Positions 37,158-46,159 of a DNA stretch of 64,000 nucleotides are shown here, one piece after another. Position 1 is the stretch's first letter; each line of letters begins with the position of its first letter. Position numbers and translations under genes: made by a program. The notes under the pieces are model-generated. The model saw only the letters and a list, made by a program, of their open reading frames with translations. It had not been told where the DNA came from and did not search any database. Source of the stretch: Methylobacterium sp. Leaf125 (GTDB lineage: Bacteria; Pseudomonadota; Alphaproteobacteria; Rhizobiales; Beijerinckiaceae); contig NZ_LMNU01000034.1 in assembly GCF_001423085.1 (NCBI RefSeq), positions 186,001-250,000 on the forward strand, given 5' to 3'.

Positions 37158-40100
37158 ATGCCGAAACGCACCGACATTTCCTCGATCCTGATCATCGGTG
37201 CGGGGCCGATCGTCATCGGTCAGGCCTGCGAGTTCGATTATTCCGGGACCCAGGCCTGCAAAGCCCTCCGCGAGGAGGGCTACCGGATCGTGCTGGTGAA
37301 TTCGAATCCGGCCACGATCATGACCGACCCGGACATGGCGGATGCGACCTATGTCGAGCCGATCACGCCCGAGATCGTCGCCAAGATCATCGAGAAGGAG
37401 CGTCACGCCATTCCGGGCGGCTTCGCTCTTCTCCCGACGATGGGCGGCCAGACGGCGCTGAACTGCGCCCTGTCCCTCAAGAAGATGGGCGTGCTGGAGA
37501 AGTTCGACGTCCAGATGATCGGCGCCACCACCGAGGCGATCGACAAGGCGGAGGACCGTCACCTCTTCCGCGATGCGATGACCAAGATCGGCCTGGAGAC
37601 GCCGAAATCGGCGCTGGCCAATGCCTCCGCGGCCAAGAAGGCCGATCGTCAGAAGTACCTCGCCGAGGTCGCCCGCATCGAGGCGGCGAACGAGGGCGAA
37701 GCCCGCGCCGCGGCCCTCGCGGCCTTCGAGAAGACCTGGCACCGGGGCGAGTCCGAGCGCCGCAAGCGCTACGGCGAGCACGCCATCGGGCAGGCGCTGA
37801 TCGCGCTCGCCGAGGTCGGCCTGCCGGCGATCATCCGCCCCTCCTTCACCATGGGCGGGACCGGCGGCGGCATCGCCTATAATCGCGAGGAATTCCTGGA
37901 CATCGTCGAGCGCGGCATCGACGCCTCGCCGACGAACGAGGTCCTGATCGAGGAGAGCGTCCTCGGCTGGAAGGAATACGAGATGGAGGTCGTTCGCGAT
38001 AAGAACGACAACTGCATCATCGTCTGCTCCATCGAGAACATCGACCCGATGGGCGTCCACACCGGTGATTCCATCACCGTCGCGCCGGCCCTGACGCTGA
38101 CGGACAAGGAATACCAGGTGATGCGCGACGCATCCCTGGCGGTGCTGCGCGAGATCGGCGTCGAGACGGGCGGCTCGAACGTGCAGTTCGCAATCGATCC
38201 GGCCACGGGCCGGATGATCGTCATCGAGATGAATCCGCGGGTGTCGCGCTCGTCGGCGCTCGCCTCGAAGGCCACCGGCTTCCCGATCGCGAAGGTCGCC
38301 GCCAAGCTGGCCGTCGGCTACACCCTCGACGAGATCGCCAACGACATCACGGGCGGCGCGACCCCGGCCTCGTTCGAGCCCTCGATCGACTACGTCGTCA
38401 CCAAGATCCCGCGCTTCGCCTTCGAGAAGTTCCCCGGCGCCGAGCCGACCCTCACCACCGCCATGAAGTCGGTGGGGGAAGCGATGGCGATCGGGCGCTG
38501 CTTTGCCGAATCGCTCCAGAAGGCCCTGCGCTCCCTGGAGACCGGGCTCACCGGTCTCGACGAGATCGAGATCGAAGGCCTGGGCAAGGGCGACGATCAC
38601 AACGCCATCAAGGCCGCCCTCGGCACCCCGACGCCGGATCGCCTCCTGAAAGTCGGTCAGGCCCTGCGCCTCGGCGTGAGCCACGAGGAGGTCTATGCCT
38701 CCTGCAAGATCGACCCGTGGTTCCTGGAGCAGCTCCAGGCGATCATCGACCTGGAGAATCGGGTCAAGGCCCACGGCATCCCGAACACCCCCGGGGCGTT
38801 GCGCCAGCTCAAGGCCGCCGGCTTCTCCGATGCGCGCCTCGCCGTGCTCGCCAAGACCGACGAGGACAGCGTGCGGGCGGCGCGCCGGGCCCTGGGCGTA
38901 CGCCCGGTGTTCAAGCGCATCGACACCTGCGCCGCCGAGTTCCAGGCGCCCACCGCCTACATGTACTCGACCTACGTGGCGCCCTTCGCCGGCACGGTGG
39001 TGGACGAGGCGCGTCCGACCGACGCCAGGAAGATCATCATCCTCGGCGGCGGCCCGAACCGGATCGGACAGGGCATCGAGTTCGACTATTGCTGCTGCCA
39101 TGCCTGCTTCGCGCTCTCCGAGGCCGGCTACGAGACCATCATGGTCAACTGCAACCCGGAGACGGTCTCGACCGACTACGACACCTCCGACCGGCTCTAT
39201 TTCGAGCCGCTCACCCAGGAGGACGTCCTCGAGATCATCGAGACCGAGCGCCAGGCCGGAACGCTGCACGGCGTCATCGTCCAGTTCGGCGGCCAGACCC
39301 CGCTGAAGCTCGCTCGCGCCCTCGAGGCCGCCGGGGTGCCGATCCTCGGCACCTCGCCGGACGCCATCGACCTTGCCGAGGACCGCGACCAGTTCAAGCG
39401 GCTCCTCGACAAGCTCGGCATGAAACAGCCGAAGAACGGCATCGCCTACTCGGTGGAGCAGAGCCGGCTCATCGCCTCGGATCTCGGCCTGCCCTTCGTG
39501 GTCCGCCCGAGCTACGTGCTGGGCGGCCGCGCGATGGCGATCATCCGCGACGAGGCGCAGTTCGCCGACTACCTCCTCGACACCCTGCCGAGCCTGATCC
39601 CGTCGGACGTCAAGGCGCGCTATCCCAACGACAAGACCGGACAGATCAACACGGTGCTGGGCAAGAACCCGCTCCTGTTCGACCGCTACCTGTCGGATGC
39701 CACCGAGATCGACGTCGACGCCATCTGCGACGGCAAGGACGTCTTCATCGCCGGCATCATGGAGCACATCGAGGAGGCGGGCATCCACTCGGGCGATTCC
39801 GCCTGCTCGCTGCCCTCGCGCTCGCTCTCGCCGGAGATCATCGCCGAACTGGAGCGGCAGACCCGGGCCATGGCCCTGGCGCTGAAGGTCGGTGGCCTGA
39901 TGAACGTCCAGTACGCCATCAAGGACGGCACGATCTACGTTCTCGAAGTGAACCCCCGCGCCTCGCGGACGGTGCCCTTCGTCGCCAAGGTGATCGGCGA
40001 CCCGATCGCCAAGATCGCCGCCCGCGTGATGGCCGGCGAGTCGCTGGCGAGCTTCGACCTCAAGCCGAAGGTTCTGGATCACATCGCCGTCAAGGAAGCG

Positions 40101-40643
40101 GTGTTCCCCTTCGCCCGCTTCCCCGGCGTCGATGTTCTGCTCGGGCCGGAGATGCGGTCCACGGGCGAGGTGATCGGCCTCGATTCGAGCTTCGGCGTCG
40201 CCTTCGCCAAGAGCCAGCTCGGCTCGGGGACCCTGGTGCCGAAGGGCGGCGCGGTCTTCGTCTCGGTGCGCGACGCCGACAAGGAGCGCATCCTGCCGGC
40301 GATCCGCCTGCTGTCGGAACTCGGCTTCTCGATCGTCGCGACCGGCGGCACCCAGCGCTACCTTGCCGACGAGGGCGTCCCGACGGAGCGGGTGAACAAG
40401 GTTCTGGAGGGCCGGCCGCACGTCGTCGACTCGATCAAGAACGGCGATATCCAGCTCGTCTTCAACACCACGGAGGGTGCCGGCGCGCTCTCGGACTCGC
40501 GCTCCCTCCGGCGCGCGGCCCTCTTGCATAAAGTGCCGTACTACACCACTCTTGCAGGAGCGATGGCGGCGGCCGAAGGGATCAAGGCCTATCTCGGAGG
40601 CGATCTCAAGGTCCGCGCCTTGCAGGAATACTTCGCGGCCTGA
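37158..40643 (+). CDS. carB: Carbamoyl phosphate synthetase, large subunit
   Basis: A 1161-aa enzyme with two ATP-grasp halves and a C-terminal MGS-like allosteric domain (about 1025-1161). Landmarks are LIIGAGPIVIGQACEFDYSG, GYRIVLVNSNPATIMTD, IIRPSFTMGGTGGGIAYN, then in the second half ILGGGPNRIGQGIEFDYCC and VVRPSYVLGGRAM. It is nearly 90 residues longer than the E. coli protein; about 50 of these form a charged helical insert at residues 157-208, before the first carboxylphosphate-site loop. Start MPKRTDISS fits the family. Two hairpins follow the gene. Confidence 0.98.
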   Translation: MPKRTDISSILIIGAGPIVIGQACEFDYSGTQACKALREEGYRIVLVNSNPATIMTDPDMADATYVEPITPEIVAKIIEKERHAIPGGFALLPTMGGQTALNCALSLKKMGVLEKFDVQMIGATTEAIDKAEDRHLFRDAMTKIGLETPKSALANASAAKKADRQKYLAEVARIEAANEGEARAAALAAFEKTWHRGESERRKRYGEHAIGQALIALAEVGLPAIIRPSFTMGGTGGGIAYNREEFLDIVERGIDASPTNEVLIEESVLGWKEYEMEVVRDKNDNCIIVCSIENIDPMGVHTGDSITVAPALTLTDKEYQVMRDASLAVLREIGVETGGSNVQFAIDPATGRMIVIEMNPRVSRSSALASKATGFPIAKVAAKLAVGYTLDEIANDITGGATPASFEPSIDYVVTKIPRFAFEKFPGAEPTLTTAMKSVGEAMAIGRCFAESLQKALRSLETGLTGLDEIEIEGLGKGDDHNAIKAALGTPTPDRLLKVGQALRLGVSHEEVYASCKIDPWFLEQLQAIIDLENRVKAHGIPNTPGALRQLKAAGFSDARLAVLAKTDEDSVRAARRALGVRPVFKRIDTCAAEFQAPTAYMYSTYVAPFAGTVVDEARPTDARKIIILGGGPNRIGQGIEFDYCCCHACFALSEAGYETIMVNCNPETVSTDYDTSDRLYFEPLTQEDVLEIIETERQAGTLHGVIVQFGGQTPLKLARALEAAGVPILGTSPDAIDLAEDRDQFKRLLDKLGMKQPKNGIAYSVEQSRLIASDLGLPFVVRPSYVLGGRAMAIIRDEAQFADYLLDTLPSLIPSDVKARYPNDKTGQINTVLGKNPLLFDRYLSDATEIDVDAICDGKDVFIAGIMEHIEEAGIHSGDSACSLPSRSLSPEIIAELERQTRAMALALKVGGLMNVQYAIKDGTIYVLEVNPRASRTVPFVAKVIGDPIAKIAARVMAGESLASFDLKPKVLDHIAVKEAVFPFARFPGVDVLLGPEMRSTGEVIGLDSSFGVAFAKSQLGSGTLVPKGGAVFVSVRDADKERILPAIRLLSELGFSIVATGGTQRYLADEGVPTERVNKVLEGRPHVVDSIKNGDIQLVFNTTEGAGALSDSRSLRRAALLHKVPYYTTLAGAMAAAEGIKAYLGGDLKVRALQEYFAA

Positions 40644-40653
40644 ATTCTCGCGC

Positions 40654-40676
40654 GGCTTCCGTGTTTAACGGAAGCC
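40654..40676 (+). terminator. Hairpin after carB
   Basis: Perfect 8-bp stem GGCTTCCG/CGGAAGCC with loop TGTTTAA, ten bases past the carB stop, followed by GTGTTGTTGG. The T content is modest, so termination may be partial. Confidence 0.6.
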
Positions 40677-40709
40677 GTGTTGTTGGCGGTTCAGGAGTAA
40701 CTTACTCTG

Positions 40710-40741
40710 GCCCGGAAGGAGCGGCATGCTCCTGGCCGGGC
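40710..40741 (+). terminator. Second hairpin between carB and greA
   Basis: Stem GCCCGG-AGGAGC pairs with GCTCCT-CCGGGC around loop GGCAT, with a small internal bulge, followed by TTATTCATT. It ends 22 bp before the greA start, so it may terminate carB transcription or act as a leader structure of greA. Confidence 0.6.
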
Positions 40742-40763
40742 TTATTCATTGTGGCGCGAGACG

Positions 40764-41246
40764 ATGACGATAGACAAGGTTCCGATGACGGTGCGCGGTT
40801 ACGCAGCGCTGGAAGAGGAGTTGAAGCACCGCCAGCAGGTGGAGCGCCAGCGGATCATCCAGGCCATCGCCGAGGCCCGCGCCCTCGGTGACCTGTCGGA
40901 GAATGCCGAGTACCATGCCGCCAAGGAGGCGCAGTCCCACAATGAGGGCCGCGTCCTGGAGCTGGAGAGCATGATCTCGCGCGCCGAGGTGATCGACGTG
41001 TCGAAGCTTTCGGGTACGAAGATCAAGTTCGGCGCCACGGTGAAGCTCCTCGACGAGGACACCGAGGAAGAGAAGACCTACCAGCTCGTCGGCGAACCCG
41101 AGGCGGACGTGCGTTCCGGCCTGGTCTCCATCACCTCTCCGATCGCCCGCGCGCTGATCGGCAAGGGCGTCGGCGACACCGTCGAGGTAACGACGCCGGG
41201 CGGCGGAAAGTCCTACGAGGTCGTTGCCGTCCAGTACGGCGGCTGA
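40764..41246 (+). CDS. greA: Transcription elongation factor GreA
   Basis: A 160-aa factor that enters the RNA polymerase secondary channel and stimulates cleavage of backtracked RNA. The coiled-coil tip has the signature ALGDLSENAEYHAAKE with the catalytic acidic residues, followed by the FKBP-like C-terminal domain (SPIARALIGKGVGD). Start ATG at 40764 (MTIDKVPMT) follows GCGAG; an in-frame upstream start is less likely. The secreted protein gene follows after seven bases. Confidence 0.97.
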   Translation: MTIDKVPMTVRGYAALEEELKHRQQVERQRIIQAIAEARALGDLSENAEYHAAKEAQSHNEGRVLELESMISRAEVIDVSKLSGTKIKFGATVKLLDEDTEEEKTYQLVGEPEADVRSGLVSITSPIARALIGKGVGDTVEVTTPGGGKSYEVVAVQYGG

Positions 41247-41253
41247 GCCGCGC

Positions 41254-41802
41254 ATGCGGTCGGGCCTCCTCCGGGCAGCGGCTCCGCTGCTCGGCCTCGT
41301 TGCGCTGCTCGGATCGGCCCGCGCCGAAGATCGGCCGGGTCTCAAGGACCTACCGAGTCTCAAGGATCTGCCGAGCCTCGGAGGCGAGCGCCTCGCCGGC
41401 GTCGACGTGGATGTCCGCCCCCTGCTCGCGCTCGGCGGCGGCGTTCCGGCCCTGGCGCTACGTGAAGATCTACTCGCCGCCCTGAAGGCCGAATTCGCCG
41501 ACCGGCTCGGCGGCCGCGGGCCCGTGCTGCTGGTGCGGATCAAGGGCCTCTCGATCAATCCCTACGCCGGCGGCGATGGCGGACGCGGTCGCCTCGGGGG
41601 CGGCACGCAGAGCGATTATCTCGACGGCGAGGCCCTGCTCATCGGACGTCGGGGCGAGGTCCTCGCCCGCCATCCGCAGCTCTCCGCGGTGCCGTCGAGT
41701 TCGGGCGGGGCCTGGTATGACCCGGCCTCCGAGCGACGCCGGGTGACCGCCATCGCCCAGCACTACGCGGGTTGGCTCCGGCGCGCCCTGCCCCAGGATT
41801 GA
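41254..41802 (+). CDS. Secreted protein of unknown function
   Basis: A 182-aa protein with an Arg-containing leader (MRSGLLRAAAPLLGLVALLG, cleaved near ARA-ED). The mature N-terminus has a duplicated hexapeptide-like unit (LKDLPS twice), encoded by an 18-bp direct repeat at 41339-41374 with 16 matches. A central Gly-rich loop (AGGDGGRGRLGGGTQ) lies between two alpha/beta-looking parts. It starts seven bases after greA and is probably co-transcribed, but is not a known greA partner. No family recognised; a periplasmic location is likely. Confidence 0.75.
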   Translation: MRSGLLRAAAPLLGLVALLGSARAEDRPGLKDLPSLKDLPSLGGERLAGVDVDVRPLLALGGGVPALALREDLLAALKAEFADRLGGRGPVLLVRIKGLSINPYAGGDGGRGRLGGGTQSDYLDGEALLIGRRGEVLARHPQLSAVPSSSGGAWYDPASERRRVTAIAQHYAGWLRRALPQD

Positions 41803-41852
41803 GTGGACGGCACGGCGGATGAGTCCGCGCGAGGATTGACCTGGATCACCTG

Positions 41853-42878
41853 ATGTCGGCAGCGTCCGCGATGCCCTCCCCCACCGGCGCCGCTGCGCCG
41901 CTTCCCGAACTCGCGCAGGCCCGGACCTGGATCGTCACCGACGGTAAGGCGGGCGACGAGAACCAGTGTGTCGGCCTGGCCGAGACCCTCGGCCTGCCAT
42001 TCGAGGTTCGTCGGATCGCGCCCCGCCCCCCCTTCGGCTGGATGGCCCCCTGGGGACCGACCGACCCGCGGGACCAGCCGGGCAACCCACGCGGCATCCT
42101 GTCCGGCCCCCTCCCCGACCTGCTGATCGCTTCGGGGCGCCGCTCCGTCCCGTACCTCCGCGCGGTGCGCGCGGCGTCCGGGGGCCGCACCTTCACGGCC
42201 TTCCTGAAGGATCCCCGCATCGGACACGATGCGGCGAACTTCGTCTGGGTCCCCGATTACGACGACCTGCGCGGCCCCAACGTCTTCACCACCCTGACGC
42301 CGCCGCATCAGGTTACGCCGGAGCGCCTCGCCGAGGCCCGCGCCCAGCCGGACCCGCGCCTGTCGGCCCTGCCCTGGCCCCGTATCGCGGTGCTGATCGG
42401 CGGCGACAGCCGGCATCTCAGCTATCGCCCCGCGGACATGCGCCGGCTCCTGCGCGACCTCGACAAGCTGACCGACGGCGGCTGTTCGCTGATGGTCACC
42501 GTGTCGCGACGCACACCGCAGAACCTGCGGGAGGCCCTGCGGACCATGGTGGCGACCAAGGGTGGTTTCTTCTGGGACGGCGGCAGCCCAAATCCCTATA
42601 TTCCGATGCTGGCGATCGCCGATTCGATCGTCGTCACATCGGACTCGGCCAACATGGTCGGCGAGGCCGTGAGCACCGGGGCTCCCGTCCTGCTGTTCGA
42701 CCTGCCCAAGACCTATATCCGTCACAGGCGGCTCTTCGCGGGACTCGCGATGGCCGGGGCCCTGAAGCCCTTCGTCGGCCGCCTGGAGGAACTGCACTAC
42801 CGGCCCCTGGATGCGACCCCCGTCATCGCAGGCGCGATGGCCAAGGCCTATGCCGAACACCGCGCGCGATGGGCCTGA
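41853..42878 (+). CDS. ELM1/GtrOC1-family putative nucleoside-diphosphate-sugar epimerase-like protein
   Basis: A 341-aa protein of the mitochondrial fission ELM1 family (PF06258). It has the family opening TWIVTDGKAGDENQCVGLAE, a GGDSRHLSY loop, and TSDSANMVGEAVSTGAPVLLFDLP near the C-terminus, resembling the nucleotide-sugar-binding half of GT-B glycosyltransferases. In plants the homologue affects mitochondrial division; the bacterial role is unknown, with envelope or sugar transfer as a guess. It ends 14 bp before trxB on the same strand. Confidence 0.88.
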   Translation: MSAASAMPSPTGAAAPLPELAQARTWIVTDGKAGDENQCVGLAETLGLPFEVRRIAPRPPFGWMAPWGPTDPRDQPGNPRGILSGPLPDLLIASGRRSVPYLRAVRAASGGRTFTAFLKDPRIGHDAANFVWVPDYDDLRGPNVFTTLTPPHQVTPERLAEARAQPDPRLSALPWPRIAVLIGGDSRHLSYRPADMRRLLRDLDKLTDGGCSLMVTVSRRTPQNLREALRTMVATKGGFFWDGGSPNPYIPMLAIADSIVVTSDSANMVGEAVSTGAPVLLFDLPKTYIRHRRLFAGLAMAGALKPFVGRLEELHYRPLDATPVIAGAMAKAYAEHRARWA

Positions 42879-42892
42879 AGGAGACGAGAGCG

Positions 42893-43867
42893 ATGGCGCA
42901 CACCCATTCCAAACTCATCATCATCGGCTCCGGTCCGGCCGGCTACACCGCCGCGATCTACGCCGCCCGCGCCATGGTCGAGCCGCTGATGATCTCGGGC
43001 TTCCAGCCCGGCGGCCAGCTCATGATCACCACCGACGTCGAGAACTATCCGGGCTTCGCCGAGGCGATCCAGGGTCCCTGGCTGATGGAGCAGATGCGGG
43101 CCCAGGCCGAGCATGTCGGGACCAAGATCGTCTCCGAGTACATCACCCAGGTCGATTTCCAGGTCCGGCCCTTCCGGCTGGAAGCCGATTCCGGCGAGAC
43201 CTACTCGGCCGACGCGGTCATCATCGCCACCGGGGCCCAGGCAAAGTGGCTCGGCCTGCCGTCGGAAGCCAAGTACCAGGGCTTCGGCGTCTCGGCCTGC
43301 GCCACCTGTGACGGCTTCTTCTTCCGCGGCAAGGAGGTCGTGGTGGTGGGCGGCGGCAACACCGCCGTGGAGGAGGCGCTCTATCTCGCCAACCTCGCCG
43401 CCAAGGTCATCGTGGTTCATCGCCGGGGCGAGTTCCGGGCCGAGCGCATCCTGCAGGAGCGCCTGTTCAAGCACCCCAACGTCGAGGTCGTCTGGCACCA
43501 CGCGGTGGAGGAGATCTGCGGCAGCGAGAAGCCGCCGTCGGTGACCCATGTCCGGCTCAAGGACACGCGCACGGGCGCGATCACGGAGCGCCGGACGGAT
43601 GGCGTGTTCATCGCCATCGGCCACCAGCCGGCGACGGGGATCTTCGAGGGCCAGCTCGCCATGCGCGACGGCGGCTACATCGAGACCGCGCCGGGCACGA
43701 CGCATACGGCCATCCCCGGCGTCTACGCCGCGGGCGACGTCACCGACGACGTCTACCGTCAGGCGATCACCGCTGCCGGCATGGGCTGCATGGCTGCCCT
43801 CGACGCCGAGAAGTACCTGGCCGCCCTCGAAGTCGGCGAAACACCCCAGCAAGCCGCCGCAGAATAG
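42893..43867 (+). CDS. trxB: Thioredoxin reductase
   Basis: A 324-aa FAD enzyme that passes electrons from NADPH to thioredoxin. The FAD motif IIGSGPAGYTAAIYAAR, the redox-active pair in SACATCD (Cys136 and Cys139), the NADPH motif VVGGGNTAVEEALYL with HRRGEFRAE, and the C-terminal AAGDVTDDVYRQAITAAGMGC are all intact. ATG at 42893 follows AAGGAGACG; the long frame upstream is a shadow of the preceding gene. Followed by a LysR gene in the same direction after about 240 bp. Confidence 0.97.
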   Translation: MAHTHSKLIIIGSGPAGYTAAIYAARAMVEPLMISGFQPGGQLMITTDVENYPGFAEAIQGPWLMEQMRAQAEHVGTKIVSEYITQVDFQVRPFRLEADSGETYSADAVIIATGAQAKWLGLPSEAKYQGFGVSACATCDGFFFRGKEVVVVGGGNTAVEEALYLANLAAKVIVVHRRGEFRAERILQERLFKHPNVEVVWHHAVEEICGSEKPPSVTHVRLKDTRTGAITERRTDGVFIAIGHQPATGIFEGQLAMRDGGYIETAPGTTHTAIPGVYAAGDVTDDVYRQAITAAGMGCMAALDAEKYLAALEVGETPQQAAAE

Positions 43868-44109
43868 GAAGATTCCGGCGGACGACGGCGCTCTGCGTCT
43901 TGCGCGCGGCGTCAAGACAATCGCAAGGTCGACCCACTAACCTAAGCGCTGACGGCATGAGCCGTCGGCGTCACCCGCATGACTCGAATCTCTCCGCTCC
44001 ACGTGCTGCGTGCGTCGGAAGGCCCGGGTCGATCGGGCCTGGCACGGAGATCCGCCTCGCACGCCGCGAGACGGGAGGCCTGGTCACCGGCGTCGGGTTG
44101 CGTACGGGA

Positions 44110-45009
44110 GTGGACGCCTTGGACTGGGACAAGATCCGCATCTTCCTCAACGTGGCGGAGGCTGGCAGCTTCACGCGCGCGGGCGACGACATCGGCCTGA
44201 GCCAATCGGCCGTCAGCCGCCAGATCAGCGCCCTCGAGCGCGAGTTGAAGGCGCCGCTGTTCCACCGCCACGCCCGCGGCCTGATCCTGACCGAGCAGGG
44301 CGACCTGCTGTTCCGCGCCGCGCGCGACATGAAGCTGCGCCTGGAGAACACCAAGGCCCGCCTCGTCGAGACGAGCGAGCGGCCGACCGGCGACCTTAAG
44401 GTGACCACCACGGTCGGCCTCGGCACGGCCTGGCTCGCCCAGCGCGTCGCCGAATTCCTCGACCTCTATCCGGACGTGCGGGTCGAGCTCATCCTCACCA
44501 ACGAGGAACTCGATCTGGCGATGCGCGAGGCCGACGTGGCGATCCGGATGCGGCGCCCGGCTCAGCCGGACCTGATCCAGCGGCGCCTGTTCACGGTCCA
44601 CTATCACGCCTTCGCGTCGCAGGATTATGTGAAGCGCTTCGGCGAGCCGAAATCCATCGCCGACCTCGACAATCACCGCCTGGTCTCGTTCGGCGGCAAC
44701 GAGCCGTCCTACCTGCTGGCGACGCACTGGCTCTCGACCGTCGGCCGCGAAGGCCAGGAGCGGCGGACGATCCATTTCACGGTCAACAACATCACGGCCC
44801 TGCAGCAGGCCATCGACACCGGCGCCGGCATCGGCATCCTGCCCGACTACGCGGCGGAGGGTCAGGCGGGCCTGGTGCAGGTCATGCGCGAGACCGAGAT
44901 GCCGCACATGGAGAGCTACCTCGTCTATGCCGAGGAGATGCGCTCCGTCGCCCGCGTGCAGGCCTTTCGCGATTTCCTCGTCGCCAAGGCCCAGCGCTGG
45001 ACCTACTAG
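44110..45009 (+). CDS. LysR-family transcriptional regulator
   Basis: About 299 aa from the start given. The N-terminal winged helix-turn-helix is textbook (WDKIRIFLNVAEAGSFTRAGDDIGLSQSAVSRQISALERELKAPLFHR), quoted here only to show landmarks: WDKIRIFLNVAEAGSF and SQSAVSRQISALE. The co-inducer domain has VELILTNEELDLAMREADVA and GAGIGILPDY. The frame extends 70 codons upstream, but the conserved region begins at DALDWDKIR, so the GTG at 44110 was preferred. Its target is unknown; divergent or neighbouring genes are msrP (convergent) and trxB (upstream, same direction). Confidence 0.92.
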   Translation: MDALDWDKIRIFLNVAEAGSFTRAGDDIGLSQSAVSRQISALERELKAPLFHRHARGLILTEQGDLLFRAARDMKLRLENTKARLVETSERPTGDLKVTTTVGLGTAWLAQRVAEFLDLYPDVRVELILTNEELDLAMREADVAIRMRRPAQPDLIQRRLFTVHYHAFASQDYVKRFGEPKSIADLDNHRLVSFGGNEPSYLLATHWLSTVGREGQERRTIHFTVNNITALQQAIDTGAGIGILPDYAAEGQAGLVQVMRETEMPHMESYLVYAEEMRSVARVQAFRDFLVAKAQRWTY

Positions 45010-45067
45010 GGCCCGCGCTGGCCTCGCGGAGCGGACGGGGCAGCCTCCTGCCCCGCCGCGCGTCCCG

Positions 45068-46024
45068 TCAGACGAACAGGCGCTCCTTCTCCAGCCCCTT
45101 GTAGAGGCCGGCCACCTGTTCGCCGTAGCCGTTGTAGATCAGGGTCGGCACGCGCTGTTCGCTGCCCAGGACCCGTTCCGTGGCCTGGCTCCAGCGCGGA
45201 TGCGAGACCGCCGGGTTGACGTTGGCCCAGAATCCGTACTCGGCCGATTGCAGCCCTTCCCAGAAGGTCTTCGGACGCTCGGCCACGAACGAGATCTTGG
45301 TGATCGATTTCACCGACTTGAAGCCGTACTTCCACGGCACCACGAGGCGGATCGGTGCGCCGAACTGGTTGGCGAGCGGCTTGCCGTAGACACCGGTGGC
45401 GACGAAGGCGAGGTCGTTGCCCGCCTCCTCGAGGGTCAGCCCCTCGGTGTAGGGCCAGGGATACAGGAACGACTTCTGTCCCGGTGCCATCGACCGGTCG
45501 AGGAAGGTCTGCATCTGGATGTACTTCGCGCCCGAGGTCGGCTTGGCCAGGGCCACGAGCTTTGCGAAAGGGAAGCCCGTCCAGGGCACCGACATCGACC
45601 AGGCCTCGACGCAACGGTGCCGGTAGAGGCGCTCCTCCAGCGGCATCTTGCGGATGAGGTCGTCGATTCCGAGGGTCATCGGCTTCTCGACGAGGCCGTC
45701 GATGGCCACCGTCCAGGGCCGCGTCTTCAGGGCGTTGGCGGCCGGGAGCACCGACTTCGAGGTGCCGTATTCGTAGAAGTTGTTGTAGTCGGCGCTGAAC
45801 TTCTCCGGGGTCAGCGGGCGGTCGAGGGTGTAGGCCTCGTTGCGCTTGGCCGGATAGAGGTCGCCGGTGGGGTCGGACGCCGCCCGGGCGCTCTCCATCC
45901 CGATCAGCGAGGCGGCCGCCAAGCCCGCGGCGCCCCCGAGGAGGCGTCGACGATCCAGGAAGATACCCTCCGGCGTCGCGAGATGCTCCGGGATCTCCCA
46001 GGAATGGGTGCGTTTGATGTGCAT
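45068..46024 (-). CDS. msrP: Protein-methionine-sulfoxide reductase catalytic subunit
   Basis: A 318-aa Tat-exported molybdoenzyme (YedY type) that repairs oxidised methionines in periplasmic proteins. A twin-arginine leader (DRRRLLGGAAG, residues 24-34) is followed by the molybdopterin-binding domain with the Mo-ligand Cys138 in YRHRCVEAWSM, plus VPWTGFPFAKL and IRLVVPWKYGFKS. ATG at 46024 follows GGAGGG. The usual membrane haem partner MsrQ is not encoded next to it; the neighbours are a LysR gene (converging) and a fadD-type gene. Electron donor is therefore unclear. Confidence 0.95.
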   Translation of the reverse strand: MHIKRTHSWEIPEHLATPEGIFLDRRRLLGGAAGLAAASLIGMESARAASDPTGDLYPAKRNEAYTLDRPLTPEKFSADYNNFYEYGTSKSVLPAANALKTRPWTVAIDGLVEKPMTLGIDDLIRKMPLEERLYRHRCVEAWSMSVPWTGFPFAKLVALAKPTSGAKYIQMQTFLDRSMAPGQKSFLYPWPYTEGLTLEEAGNDLAFVATGVYGKPLANQFGAPIRLVVPWKYGFKSVKSITKISFVAERPKTFWEGLQSAEYGFWANVNPAVSHPRWSQATERVLGSEQRVPTLIYNGYGEQVAGLYKGLEKERLFV

Positions 46025-46159
46025 GTCGTTCCCTCCGTTCGGCGCGAATCGCGGCACGCCGGCCTGTTGCCCTGACATTGGCCGGACGCGGCGAGCGCGC
46101 AAGCCGTCTCGATGTCACCCTTCGTCGACGGGCGGCCGCAGGTTACGGTGGGACCGCAA

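Noticed and set aside
36690..40529. Very long frame antisense to carB
   Set aside because: It mirrors carB exactly; long antisense frames are normal in GC-rich DNA. No ribosome site and no recognisable protein features.
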